From Hexactinellida sp. DTS-2022 (Eukaryota > Porifera > Hexactinellida): 64,000 bases of DNA. The DNA lies in the NCBI GenBank assembly GCA_028753945.1, contig JAPNXP010000005.1:4092001-4156000 (forward strand), in the 5' to 3' direction. The notes below the pieces were generated by a model. The model did no database searches, was not told the DNA's origin, and worked only from the letters and a program-made list of their open reading frames with translations. The position numbers and the translations under genes were made by a program. Below are positions 51,428 through 62,132 of this stretch, piece after piece (position 1 is the first letter of the stretch; the number at the start of each line of letters is the position of its first letter).

Positions 51428-53053
51428 CAGGGACTTCTTTAATATAGGGACTGTAAACTTCGTTTTACTGTCAAATTAGCGTAGGCCTAAAACAGTATCG
51501 TTACTTATTGATATCCCGTAATCCGCTAATGCTAGACAGGAAATGTATTATTGTCGTATAGGAAGTGATATTTTGGGAGTCCAACGGTCATATTCGTATA
51601 TTGAAAATATTTGTGGAATGTAAGTTATGCGATTTTCACACCCCTATATATGGTAATATTGTTAAAATCTCGAGATTACTTAACTATATACATATGAAAT
51701 GTATCATTTTCGTACAGGAAATCATATTTTGGGAGTTTCAACGGTCATATTGGTTTATCGAAAATATTTGTGGAATGTAAGTTAAGCGATTTTCACACCT
51801 TTCCATATATGGTAATATTGTTAAAATCTCGAGATTAGTTAGTTTTATACATATGAAAATTATTGGCGTGGAAATGAGAATTCATATTTAGGGACTCAGT
51901 AGATCACATTGATTTACCTAAGGCGTTCCCCTTAGCCTATATTATTATTTTGGCACTCTCCACAGGAGGATTGCCCCGACCCTGTTTTGTAGTTTTGCTA
52001 ATTCTTACCTATCAGATATCTGTAATTATGTTGTTTATTAAAAATATATTGATAAGTTTCTTTCAAATCTATATTGAAATCAATGTTGTCCAATAAAATT
52101 TATTACGTGGTGATGAAAAATGGATTTAGGACTACATATTCTGATAAAATTCAAAAAATTTAATACTTTATACATTAATTTCCCAATAACTCTGCTGTTA
52201 TTCAACAGACCGGCTAACTGGTTAATAAAATATCTAACCGTTAACAGATGTCAGCAACGGTTAACCGGTTAACCGAATCCAGCCTTGTTGTTTTTTAATA
52301 TACAACATAATGACAGATATGTAAGAATTAGCTAAACTACAAAACAGGGTTGGGGCAATCCTCCTGTGGAGAGTGCCAAAATAATAATATAGGCTAAGGG
52401 GAACGCCTTAGGTAAATCAATGTGATCTACTGAGTCCCTAAATATGAATACCCATTTCCCATTCGCCAATAATAAATTTAATATGTATAAAACTAACTAA
52501 TCTCGAGATTTAACAATATTACCATATATGGAAAGGTGTTAAAATCGCATAACTTACATTCCACAAATATTTTCGATAAACCAATATGACCGTTGGACTC
52601 CCAAAATATGACTTCCTATACGACAATAATACATTTCCTGTGTCTAGCATTAGCGGATTACGGGATATCAATAAGTAACAATACTGTTTTAGGCCTACGC
52701 TAATTTACCGTAAAACGAAGTTTACAGCAGTGCTCGACAAAATGAAATTTTGATGGTGGCTAATTAAGCCACCATTTTTCTGGTGGCTAAAGAATAAACA
52801 ACTGCCGGTTTAACAAACCGTTGATGACTTGTCATAGATCTGATGCCGTAAAACAACACTAATGTTATTAACAAATGATGCAACGATAAATATAATCTAC
52901 ACCAATTCTAATAATTCACAATTTATGGGTAGAATAGTTAAGCCACCAAATGCAAAATTTGGTGGTTTAAATATTATTTTTGGTGGCTATCGCCACCAAA
53001 CCACCTAATTTGTCGAGCACTGGTTTACAGTCCCTATATTAAAGAAGTCCCTG
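51428..53053. mobile_element. hAT-type foldback element with long arms
   Basis: Ends CAGGGACTTCTTTAATATAG (both strands) are flanked by GCTATGC (51421-51427, 53054-53060), a 7-8-bp TSD. Arms of roughly 0.6 kb (51428-52020 and 52320-53053) mirror each other. In the left arm a roughly 150-bp segment containing CAACGGTCATATT is tandemly duplicated. The right arm is interrupted by another hAT MITE. Confidence 0.85.
52728..53022. mobile_element. Nested hAT-type MITE
   Basis: Ends CAGTGCTCGACAAA (inverted) with the exact 8-bp duplication GTTTACAG (52720-52727, 53023-53030). TGGTGGCT units lie inside. Confidence 0.92.
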
Positions 53054-53060
53054 GCTATGC

Positions 53061-53304
53061 ATAGAGATATTAAAGTCAATACCATCGGAAGCTCCTAAAA
53101 GTTGGGGTGCCATGGCGGCAAGGCCCCCCTACTCCGATGGCCTTGACAACAATTGAGGCCCCAAATTGTGAGGCCCCAAACTTGTGGAGGCTCCAAGCTA
53201 TAGCTTAGTTAGCTTATTGGGTAATCTGGCCCTGAATTCAATACAAAATTACCTAAATAATAGAGTTATCACGAATTATCGATGGATAATTCGAGCATGC
53301 AGAA
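53061..53304. other. Unassigned; old hAT-like end
   Basis: Ends in TTGGGTAATCTGGCCCTG near 53218-53235, like a right hAT terminus, with GAGGCCCCAAA repeats; no partner end fixed. Confidence 0.4.
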
Positions 53305-53312
53305 CATACAAT

Positions 53313-53959
53313 CAGTGGCGTAGCTAGGGTTTCGGGGGCCCCGGTTCAAAAGTAGTGCCGGGGCCCCTGGTCCCATTGGAGTAGTATATTTTAAGGAGGT
53401 TCGAGGCATGCATCTGGGTAAATCTGGGTTCGGAAATGACATTTCCCGCATTTTGACGAAGTAGATTGATGGAGAATTTTGGAACATTTGCATACCTACC
53501 TACAGCCAATCGTACAGGGATTTGAACTATTTTGGATGTTTTGTACAGGCGTACAGGGATTTTAATTTACTAATTATGAGTAAAATAATGCTAGAAATAT
53601 CTACAGTGGTGATAGTATATTATGCCATCATTCTGCATTGGCCACACAAAGGCACAAGTTGCTTTATATATTTATTCAAGCGTACAGGAATTCACTGTAC
53701 AGTATATAATTCAATTCTTTTCCGTTTCTAAAGTGTTATTTTTATATGTAAGTGTACAGTAATCCCTGGACGAGCGAGCGCAGCGAGCGAGAAAAAAATT
53801 TGGGTGTGCATAGGGATTTTGGCCAATGTACAGGGAAAAATTGGAGTCCTGTACAGGGATATGACACAAATATGTTGGCAGGTATACCTTCGGGTGCCCC
53901 CGAGACATCGGGGGCCCTGGTTCAATGAACCGCCTGAATCGCCTATTGCTACGCTACTG
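53313..53959. mobile_element. hAT-type element containing a GTACAGGGAT MITE
   Basis: Ends CAGTGGCGTAGCTAGGG and (minus strand) CAGTAGCGTAGCAATAGG with the exact 8-bp duplication CATACAAT (53305-53312, 53960-53967). About 53491-53886 is a relative of the MITE at 14424-15241, with CATACCT ends and repeated GTACAGGGAT. Confidence 0.9.
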
Positions 53960-54045
53960 CATACAATTGCATTATACGTATAAACTAGTGCATGTGTAAT
54001 TTGGTACATAATTATTTTATTGATAATGTAATAATATGAACCTAA

Positions 54046-54947
54046 CAATGGTCGGCACAGTTAATCAAAAAGTTAACTTCGTTAATCGTTAATCCGTTAA
54101 CCAAAAAATTAACTTCCAAAAGTTAATCTGTTAATTCGTTAAAAGATTAACGGAGGTTAACGTTAATCCGTTAACGTTAATCTAGTATATTATGCAAACA
54201 ATAACAAAATTAGTTTTTTGCTCTAAAAAGTAAAAACATCTAAAAAGTGCTATAACTATAAAATGGCATTTTTTGGTTCTTTTTACACTAAAATATCTGC
54301 TTTTTGTAATGTTATAATACAGTAGCAGGAATAATAAAAGAAAGAGATTGACAAAATGTGCTCACTCTCCCCGATAACACCACGGATGTTTAAGTTCTCA
54401 AATAAAGTTAATTATTCTGTTGATATACTAACGCTAAACCTCCAACTAAATTTCATTTGATTTCAGTAGCATAACATAGTGTAGAATCGGTTTGAAAAAG
54501 AAACGTAATATTTTTTTGGTGCTCATATTGCATTTTTGGATTCAAACACTCAAAATAATCTTCACAATTATAGCTTGTAATTTAGGTGAAGGTTATGTAA
54601 CATTATAGATTCAATAGATTCACATTAATTAATCATCAATCAATGATGTATTTCTGTACAGGCGAAGGGAAATTAGTTCGACTTTACTTCTCTTTGAAAA
54701 TAAATTCATTATTGGAGTATACACATTCCAGACATAGTTGAGGCCATATTTGCAAAACTATTCGGAATTTTGATATATAAAATTTTCAGGGAATGAAGAC
54801 AACGATAGAGCTTACGAAATATGCAATAAAATGCCTGCAGCCACTTTATATCCGAAGGTGAGTGTCCAGTCTCAGGTGCGGATTGACCACTAACGGACTG
54901 TTAACGGATTAACGATTAACGGATTAACGGACTAGTGCCCAGCTTTG
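54046..54947. mobile_element. hAT-type element with GTTAATCCGTTAA repeats
   Basis: Ends CAATGGTCGGCACAGT and (minus strand) CAAAGCTGGGCACTAGT with the exact 8-bp duplication GAACCTAA (54038-54045, 54948-54955). Dense GTTAATCCGTTAAC repeats occupy both ends. Confidence 0.9.
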
Positions 54948-54955
54948 GAACCTAA

Positions 54956-55249
54956 CTAAGTTACCATGAGATCTCCGAACTTTTTAATTAAGCGCGAATC
55001 AGAATTAATTAACTAGATAAACATCTTTGTTTATTTAGCATATTTTGGTGCACTATTAATGAAGGAGCGCAAAGTGAGCGCGCTCCTTTTTTATCGGAGA
55101 GCGAAAACAGGAGGGCCGCTCCTTTTTATGGTTAGGAGCGCGCTCCAAAAATAATAAGGAGCGCTTAATGCTCTGCGAGAATCCAATAACCCTATCTACC
55201 TCGGAAATCAATCAGGATACTAATTTAGATAGTGAGGAGTTAACATTAA
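54956..55249. repeat. GGAGCGCGCTCC repeats
   Basis: About 55062-55170 has five or so copies of the palindromic GGAGCGCGCTCC or its half, with TTTTTATCGG spacers. Nothing else is seen. Confidence 0.65.
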
Positions 55250-55740
55250 TTGAATTTGTTATTATCTAAAAAGAAATTTTAAATTAGTTAAGTATAATGT
55301 AATGTGAAATCGCTGAAATATTAAAGTATACAACTGGTTGTGTAATTTAAAATTTCAAGATATTGTCAGTGTGATCAGAACAAATCAATGCATTCCAAGG
55401 CAGTTCATTTTCAATAATATTGGTATGAAATTATGAACTATGAACTATCGCAACAACAATAACAGTGAATCACTGTTGCTGTGTGAGAATTTAGAAAAAG
55501 GTAACAAGAATGCAGTATGCGATCGCACAACAGTGTTTTTGAATGCATAATTGGCTTCTTTCAATGTAACAACATTTCTCCATTGACTTTGGCTTATAAA
55601 CGAAAATTAACTGTAATTCAGTCAAAAGTGGATCGATTTTGATTCTTTTTGTCTCATTTTGCTTCTTTCAACGAGTGCTATACACGGGAATAACAGGTAT
55701 TATGGTTACTTAGACAAATGGGGGGTGTAAGATTCTAGAA
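55250..55740 (+). repeat. Interspersed repeat, uninterrupted copy
   Basis: Reverse-oriented partner of 42121-42880. It ends GATTCTAGAATTGCACC and passes into the GAGATTTTGAGAC repeat. Confidence 0.8.
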
Positions 55741-56560
55741 TTGCACCCTATGAGAAATTATACAGTGATATTTTGAGACACTATAAAAGGAATTTTTGGC
55801 TTATTTTTACTTTTTATTATGAACTAGCGCGCTTCGCTTGCTTGGACGCTTCGCGGCAGAACACAACCACACACACCAACAGCTTCGCGGTTGGTGTGGT
55901 TTATACACCTCTAACATTGATTATAAAGCGTAAATAGGCCTAATAGTGAAATTTAACAATGTGAAATTTTAGTAATTACGTCATCATGCGATAATGTGTA
56001 AACATATTGGCGATCTGGTGTGACCAACGTGTCCACATCATTAATGTACATGTTTTATTAAAATTTTTATCTCTTAGAGGTCGCGAATTATGTGCGATTA
56101 AGTGAATTTCCAGGGTTCTCGAAATGTGACAATGACGTCATAACTTGTCGAGGTGTGAGAAATTTTGAGTGGAAACCTCAACTTGTTGGCGGGTGCCAAA
56201 AGTTACCCCTATATGCCAGAAATCACATTTGAAAACCGTCCACTTTCTTCAATCAACTCGTAACATACAAACAAATATATACAGTCAACATCCGGTAACT
56301 CGCCCGTTTTAACTCTAACGGATTTTTCATTCCCCTGAGGGTTCGAGTTACCGGATGTTGTATATACACACACCCACCCAGGCTTGTGTTTTAATAGTAT
56401 AGATTTAATTCAAGAATGAGATGCGTGAGATTTTGAGACATTGTATTAGCAAACCATGGATGTGCTATTAGAATTTATACAGTGATATTTGAGACACGAC
56501 TGTAAAAGTAATTTTTGGCTTATTTTTAGTTTTTATTATGAATTTAAGAATATACTATGA
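55741..56560. repeat. GAGATTTTGAGAC interspersed repeat, split by a Helitron
   Basis: Two partial units (55741-55823 and 56404-56560) share ACAGTGATATTTTGAGAC and AATTTTTGGCTTATTTTTA. Related tandem units are at 63750-64000 in reverse orientation. Confidence 0.8.
55824..56403 (-). mobile_element. Canonical non-autonomous Helitron, 580 bp, with empty site
   Basis: On the minus strand it starts TCTATACTATTAAAACAC and ends GCGAAGCGCGCTAG, giving the textbook TC and CTRR termini. Large hairpins lie near the 3' end (GTTGGTGTG with CACACCAAC, and AGCGAAGCGCGCT). The flanks ATGAA and TTTAA join to the uninterrupted sequence seen at 56535-56550, proving insertion between A and T. It carries a 79-bp TA-flanked MITE at 56282-56360 (CAACATCCGGTAACTCG ends). 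Confidence 0.93.
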
Positions 56561-56691
56561 TTTTGACATCATAATATACATAAACCCTATACTATTATCA
56601 AATTAATTAACTATATAAGAAACTTAATATATACATTAATTGTCTTATTCATTTACAACAAACAAACAATCAAATCGTTTCTTATTTTGAA

Positions 56692-56838
56692 ATGAATCCA
56701 AATGAATATGACGAAATCATTCACTTTATTCGCGACTAAAATTATCCTGAAGCATCTCAAGCTTCACGTCAGACAAAATGGAACTACAAAAGAAGATTGT
56801 CTTCCTATTTTATTGGAGATACCAACAGACTTTTCAAG
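56692..56838 (+). pseudogene. First exon-like block of a Ginger/gypsy-type integrase
   Basis: 49 codons from ATG: MNPNEYDEIIHFIRD, a TAA stop, then NYPEASQASRQTKWNYKRR, ending FK before the donor-like G|GTAATA. The pattern Y-x-x-I-x-x-F/Y-I, YP, K-x-x-x-R-R is the N-terminal segment ahead of the zinc domain in GIN1/Ginger-type integrases. The in-frame stop shows it is dead. The rest of the integrase resumes at 58739, after an intron-like region filled by the composite repeat. Confidence 0.6.
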
Positions 56839-56951
56839 GTAATATTGACTTCCCTATTCCCCTAGACCATTTTTACTGTGCCGACTATACTTTAGTATAG
56901 TGGCCCAGTTCTAATCTTAGTGCTTTGGTATATTATTATTACTGTGCCGAC

Positions 56952-57149
56952 CAGGGGTTTATCCAGGAGCGCGCCATACGCCTAGAGGCGTATAAATTTG
57001 GCTATGTTTGCGTTTAGGAGCGGGAAAACTGCCGAAACTCTCCGTAGAGTAATACAAAACTAACCTTTTAGGCGTACAAAATACATACTCTAGTCTAGTG
57101 ACCTTAGGGCAATTAGGAGCGTTCAATTTGAGTCCTGTATAATTTCCTG
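56952..57149. mobile_element. 198-bp hAT-type MITE, TSD GTGCCGAC
   Basis: Ends CAGGGGTTTATCCAGGA and (minus strand) CAGGAAATTATACAGGA, flanked by the exact duplication GTGCCGAC (56944-56951, 57150-57157) within a minisatellite unit. Confidence 0.88.
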
Positions 57150-57297
57150 GTGCCGACTATACTATAGTATAGTGGCCCAGTATTGGTCTTAGTGCCTTGG
57201 TTATTATTACTGTACCGACTGTCACTATACTATAGTATAGTGGCCCAGTATTGGTCTTAGTGCCTTGGTTATTATTACTGTGCTGACTATACTATAG

Positions 57298-57495
57298 CAG
57301 GGTTTTTTTTAAGGTTGAGACCTTGGTGCAACTCAGCGCGGCCTTGGTGTAACTCAACACTGTATCGGCCGCGGCCGACCCTTAATCGTGGTGTAATTCT
57401 ACACTGCAGAGGCCGCTGCCGACCCGAATCGTGGTGTAACTCCAAAGAATCTTGTGCAAATTTTACACCAAGATCAGCCTTTAAAAAAAAACCTG
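57298..57495. mobile_element. 198-bp hAT-type MITE, TSD TACTATAG
   Basis: Ends CAGGGTTTTTTTTAAGG and (minus strand) CAGGTTTTTTTTTAAAGG with the exact duplication TACTATAG (57290-57297, 57496-57503), inside the palindrome of a minisatellite unit. CTTGGTGTAACTC and CGTGGTGTAA phrases recur inside. Confidence 0.9.
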
Positions 57496-57545
57496 TACTA
57501 TAGTATAGTGGCCCAGTATTGGTCTTAGTGCCTTGGTTATTATTA

Positions 57546-58730
57546 TTCTTCCGTAGCCACTCCACAGAACAGAGTTTAATTAACTAAGAGCCCAAATTTT
57601 CAGGATGTGTCTCATGGGTTACAGATGTGCAAATGGGGTCACGATTTTTGATTAAACTTTCTTGGACACATTTTTGCACCTGTTTAATATTGAAACAGGA
57701 ACAATAAATAGTACCCGAAAATTAAATTTATTTGCATTCGATAGAGAATTAAATTCTACACCTTTTCACATTTCACGAATTTTCAAATTGTACTTAGTTT
57801 GTGCCACAATTGAGTTGCAAGTTTCCTTTGTTTACTAACACTTCAGTTCAATTGAAAGTGTTAAATCTAATTCTATTGTTTCAACTCGTTATTATTATAT
57901 TGATTCAACTTGTGAGATCGAGTAGGCTTCTAATTTCCAATTGTAAAAAAAGATTATATATTTCATAACAACGCCAGATTATGTGATTATATTTTTCTGC
58001 GAGAATATTATTGCACTGTTAATATACTAACGTAATTAATTATAATTAATTCAGTCAGTATATGACTTATATAGATGCTCCCAATTTGTTTATTAGGGGT
58101 TATCGAGTGGGCGGATTTGAAATTTGATAGCCAAATTAATTAATTAATTATTTATGACAAAATAATTAAACTTAATAAATATAAGTTAACATTGAAATTG
58201 GTGTTATATTATAAATAATATTAATAATTATTTATATTAATTAATTAAATATCATAAATCTCAGAGATTATACAAGATAGAAACAAACTTCCAATTTATC
58301 AATTGGTCCTTATGGCACGTAACACCTATACAAGTGGGTGTTGACACCTTGAGGTGATGATGACACCGTTAAAAAAATGTGTTTTACAATTTAGTGAATT
58401 CTATATTTAAAATGGGTTGGTTGATGTTGGGAGATGACCCAACACTCACATAAAAAAATGCTGGCTCATCGCTTATTATATTCTACTGAAACTTGAATAT
58501 CTTTGAAATGAAGTGAGCTAAAACGAAACTTCCACCACTCTAAGGGTCGATGCCTTCTGAAACACCTTTCTGAAATAATTTAACACCTTCATAGTGATGA
58601 TGACATGGCGAAAAAAAATCCAAAATCGCAGCATGTTCCTTTGGAGGCACTATCAATAAACAACCAACAAAAATATAGTGCCACCAAAGGAACATGCGTC
58701 GGCACAGGCTGCAATTTTTTATTTATTGTA
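57546..58730 (+). repeat. Dispersed single copy of the large hairpin-ended unit
   Basis: Begins TCCGTAGCCACTCC and follows the U-type unit to a terminal hairpin at about 58612-58715 (CAGCATGTTCCTTTGG and its mirror). Together with the minisatellite on its left it gives the fullest view of the composite element. It occupies the gap between integrase exon-like blocks. Confidence 0.85.
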
Positions 58731-58738
58731 TTTAACAG

Positions 58739-58861
58739 ATATTTAAGGAATTCAACCAGAAATTGAGTATCGAGTAACTATCGACAATCTTAGAACTCGT
58801 GCTTACCACCCCATGGCTAACTGCTTAGTCGAAGCGCACAACAAGATTCTGAAACAGTTAG
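58739..58861 (+). pseudogene. Integrase core fragment, Ginger/gypsy-type
   Basis: After an acceptor-like TTTAACAG, the frame reads GIQPEIEYRVTIDNL, RTRAYHPMANCLVEAHNKIL. The sequence AYHPxANGxVExxNxxLK is the end of the integrase core with its catalytic glutamate (the E of LVEAHN). The upstream part with the two catalytic aspartates is missing from the window. Confidence 0.7.
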
Positions 58862-58921
58862 TATTTTGTAATATAATTTTAAGACTCATTTACGAATTAT
58901 CCATATAGAAAACTTATTAAA

Positions 58922-59074
58922 ATGGACAGCCAGATAGGGGATCATTGGTCCAGACTGCTGAAACAGGCTGTGCTTGCCATGTTTTTCCTGCAAGAAAAGA
59001 TCCCTCGGGCAAACTCCATTCAAGGTTATGTGGGGAAGAGAGTCCCGGCATTAAGATCTCTTGTCCACCATTAA
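58922..59074 (+). pseudogene. Integrase fragment after the catalytic core
   Basis: 50 codons with HWSRLLKQAVLAMFF, then PRANSIQGYVGKRVPAL. This corresponds to the W-x-x-x-L-x-x-A helix and the SP-x-x-L-x-YGR-x-P-x-L motif that follow the core in gypsy-type integrases. Neighbouring segments (59083-59160 and about 59190-59325, ending LKQKIQYDKKVNTNR) continue the same protein in shifted frames. Confidence 0.6.
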
Positions 59075-59439
59075 CGACCTGCATACCACCGATGAGGAAG
59101 ACTTTGATTTGGAATAATCGATTTTCTCTGAACTCACAGATCCACTAGATGTTATCGAAGGTATAAACGACATATTTTCCCACCTCCTGATAATCCCCTC
59201 GAAGCAGTTAGCAACATCGATGAATCTCGAACTTCTACACAGCAATCAGCTATGGACTGCATCAGTTTTGAACAACTCAAGCAGAAGATACAATATGATA
59301 AGAAAGTTAACACAAATCGGTAGTTGAACTGATGACGATATTTAATTCATACATAACACACAGTCTATCTTGTTACTAAAGTTCGATTCATTCTTTCGAT
59401 TATAATTATTTTCATAATTATTATCTCTGTAATTAGTAC

Positions 59440-59890
59440 ACCTCTAAAGAAGGATGATAAGCAGGCACGGATCCACCGGGGGGGGTGCGGGGGGGTGCGC
59501 ACCCCCCAACTCTTCATGAAATAGGACTCTGAGACTGTCACATTTCACAGATAGCTAAATTAGAGTGATAATTACGCTATGGTTTAAATTTGCACCCCCC
59601 ACTAATTCTAATCTGGATCCGTCCTTGATGATAAGATCATCTATACCAACATGCCCAAACTAAAACACATGCCCAAAACAAAGAAGCAAACGAAACATCT
59701 CGGGCCTTACACGGTGTGGAAAGCAACAGAAAGCCATGTTACAATTTCTCAAACAGAATTAGGAACAAAAAAGAAGGACAAAAAGATTCCCATCCATATC
59801 ACAAGACCTTACTTCGAAAGATCCTCAAGTCCCAATAATACTAAGAAGAAAGTAAGCCTCGATACTAGCATCGGAATCAACACCTCACAG
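59440..59890 (+). pseudogene. Integrase C-terminal GPY/F module, split by an hAT MITE
   Basis: Removing the MITE (59462-59627) with one copy of its TSD joins PLKKDDK to IIYTNMPKLKHM in one frame. The frame continues to HLGPYTVWKATESHVTIS and KKIPIHITRPYF, ending NTSQ before donor-like GTAAAT. HLGPYTV with a later RPYF is the GPY/F module of gypsy and Ginger integrases, thought to bind DNA or multimerise. The KKKDKK stretch is strongly basic. Confidence 0.75.
59462..59627. mobile_element. 166-bp hAT-type MITE in the integrase exon
   Basis: Ends CAGGCACGGATCCACC and (minus strand) CAAGGACGGATCCAGA with the exact 8-bp duplication ATGATAAG (59454-59461, 59628-59635). Confidence 0.92.
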
Positions 59891-59961
59891 GTAAATTCAT
59901 TGTGATTGAGTTGTTATTTCAAAAATAAAATAGTGTTAATACTAAAATATTCCTTTTTTAG

Positions 59962-60322
59962 ATGTACCAGAATCCTTCGGATTTTCTACGGAATCTATAT
60001 TTCAACACCTTAATAACTTAAAAGTAAGCTTCCCGTTTTCACATCTATAGTCTAATTCATTGAGTGTAATCTTTATTGACACTCTTTGTTATTTTTACTT
60101 TACACCTTCACTTGACGTCAATCCAGAATATTTGTAACATTCCGTATATATTTTTCTTACAATGTTGTCATTTGTAGGAAATCCTAAAGCAGAATATACG
60201 TGGGCAGACCTTCATAACTCCTCTACATGAAGAGCTGGACCACTTGTTATATAAAGCGCACAGCTACACTCCCAACACGATGTTATTCGAGTATTTGGAT
60301 GGTGGAAAAAGATGAGGAAGTT
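59962..60322 (+). pseudogene. Two small exon-like blocks downstream of the integrase
   Basis: Block 1 (59962-60023) lies between TTTTTTAG and GTAAGC and reads VPESFGFSTESIFQHLNNLK. Block 2 (60178-60322) lies between TTTGTAG and GTAAGT and reads on in phase as EILKQNIRGQTFITPL and LHEELDHLLYKAHSYT before a TGA. The signals and phase agreement between the two blocks suggest exons, but the join to the integrase exon is out of phase and a stop is present. Confidence 0.45.
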
Positions 60323-60362
60323 GTAAGTTAATTAACAATGATTCATACGATAAACAAACAAA

Positions 60363-60939
60363 AAATCTTTGAGATAATGAGATAATTAACACTTAATTCA
60401 TTATTAGGTAATGACTCACTATCTCAAAAATTATTGAAGTTAGGCATATAAAATGTATTATCGATGAATAGGAAGTTACCTATTCCGGACAGATCAGTAC
60501 CAGTCTAGTTTACATAACATTCATAGCTTTTGAGTTATGGCACATTTTAGGAAATATACATTTTCCATGGCAACCGAGGAATGTGTCAACATTCCATTTA
60601 TAATTTCGATATATTTTATTCTACTACTTCTGGGTATAACCATGTTCCAATTTTGAACATTTATAACGCGTTTAACTATGTTAAAAGTATGCTAGAAAAA
60701 CAAGATAATTCGCAACCAAAATAACCATAACGTCATCAGATGATGACATATCACAATTCTGGAGGGTGCTATGTATACCTGGATAGCATATTCCTATATA
60801 GTTATAATACACTTTTCAGCTCTATCATTGCTAATTATTCGAATAAAGATCAATTCTCCATTTTGAAAATTAGAAACTGGCCTCTTTGTTTTATGGCCTT
60901 CTCGGCGACATATATAGCCGTATATTAAGTAGGCCATGG
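60363..60939. mobile_element. Foldback element F, copy C: centre plus one arm
   Basis: Begins at the asymmetric centre (CTTTGAGATAATGAG) and runs to the arm end AGGCCATGG. Only half of the palindromic element is present. It sits in an intron-like gap. Confidence 0.85.
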
Positions 60940-61109
60940 ATACACACACAAAGTACTGTATTTCTTGGTAAGTTAATTTAATCTAACAATATACTCATAG
61001 AACTCATTTCAATTTAAATTAGTATGTTTGTTTAGTATATCAAAGCAAGTTGTGACATTAAAATCATTCTTATATTTATTAAATTGTAAACAAATTAATA
61101 TTTTAGGGA

Positions 61110-61793
61110 ATGCAGTATCTAAACACAATGCTATGGGAATCATTTCACGACGCAGTTCCGCTTCGTAATCCCTACGACACACCGATGGACCCAAGGATCA
61201 CAGTGATAGATGAAAATTGGCAGCGAAGTAAATGCGATATGTTGGGGATATCATTTGAATCCGTTTGCAGACAACCATTTAATAGCGTTGGGAAGTTACT
61301 TAGCGATTTTGAACCTTGCGATGCGGAACATATCGAAGGAGATGGTAATTGTCTATTTCGATGCATATCCAAATTAATTACTGGGAGTGAAAACAGCCAC
61401 CTACATCTTCTTCGTTCCATCATATCACGCTTTATCGCCAGTGAAGGAACAAGGAAACTAGGATGGTATTTTAAAACCAAACGAACGACACCGTGTGAAT
61501 ACCTTAGCACACAAAGACTTATGAATCGTGAATCCATTTGGGGAACAGATGTGGAAATTTATGCTGCTTCTGCTATTCTTGATGCCGATGTCTACATTGC
61601 CAATAACTTCTACACAACGAAAGACTCAATAATTCTCGAGGTGCGTTGGAGTTTACACAGAGCCACAGATAACCCTACAGCCATCCTTTATATCCAAAAC
61701 TACTTCGACCACTATCAACCTGTCGTATCAATGCTGATCACGAATTACAAGACTTATGGAACTATTTCAGATGATGTCCAAACGATTGAATAA
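61110..61793 (+). CDS. OTU-domain cysteine protease (transposon-associated)
   Basis: 227 codons with no break, preceded by an acceptor-like TTTTAG (61101-61106), so the ATG at 61110 may be internal to a longer spliced protein. OTU proteases remove ubiquitin from proteins. The catalytic motif GDGNCLFR places Asp78 and Cys81, and NYFDHYQPV gives the histidine at 201. The ENWQRSKCDMLG stretch at 36-46 and the ISKLITGSE segment after the active site are typical of animal OTU proteins linked to mobile elements. No membrane segment or signal peptide is visible. Context: it follows decayed integrase exons in the same orientation, suggesting it was an accessory domain of that element. The intact frame contrasts with the broken integrase, so it may be younger, selected, or simply lucky. 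Confidence 0.85.
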   Translation: MQYLNTMLWESFHDAVPLRNPYDTPMDPRITVIDENWQRSKCDMLGISFESVCRQPFNSVGKLLSDFEPCDAEHIEGDGNCLFRCISKLITGSENSHLHLLRSIISRFIASEGTRKLGWYFKTKRTTPCEYLSTQRLMNRESIWGTDVEIYAASAILDADVYIANNFYTTKDSIILEVRWSLHRATDNPTAILYIQNYFDHYQPVVSMLITNYKTYGTISDDVQTIE

Positions 61794-61986
61794 CAGCTCA
61801 CAACACTCTATCGAAAGAGCTCAAAGGCAAGGTACATCGAACTTTGTGGGGAGCTCTGCTCGAGGTTATTCAGGCAACGCAATCCCAATCATGGTGAGCC
61901 CAGAATATGGAAACGTGACCTGCAACGGCATATCCCCAGTGGCGAAAGACGAGCTGTTATCTACGATCTACGATGCAAAAGACTGA

Positions 61987-62130
61987 CGACTAGTATGTAG
62001 GTAAATTATCTGTGGAATCAAGTGAGTTAACATTTATCTACTAATATACTTTATACTAAGTAATTAATTAGTTTCTATTTAGTAAGTCCACCATACACGA
62101 TGTAACTTTGTTACATCGTGTATTATTAAG
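61987..62130. other. Downstream of OTU gene; 27-bp hairpin
   Basis: 62095-62121 is ACACGATGTAAC-TTT-GTTACATCGTGT, a perfect 12-bp stem with a 3-nt loop. Nothing else seen. Confidence 0.6.
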
Positions 62131-62132
62131 TA

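Larger units (their letters stand above)
56873..57545 (+). repeat. Palindromic minisatellite array with two hAT MITEs
   Basis: Four or five units of the TGTGCCGAC/ACTATACTATAG type seen at 15686, interrupted at 56952-57149 and 57298-57495. Confidence 0.9.

Noticed and set aside
59320..59350. Second hammerhead core (CTGATGA near 59325)
   Set aside because: No GAAA and no stem II follow it; the CTGATGA strings in foldback F also lack the rest of the core.
61756..61986. 76-codon frame after the OTU gene
   Set aside because: It overlaps the OTU end in another frame, has no domain, and looks like a shadow or 3' sequence.
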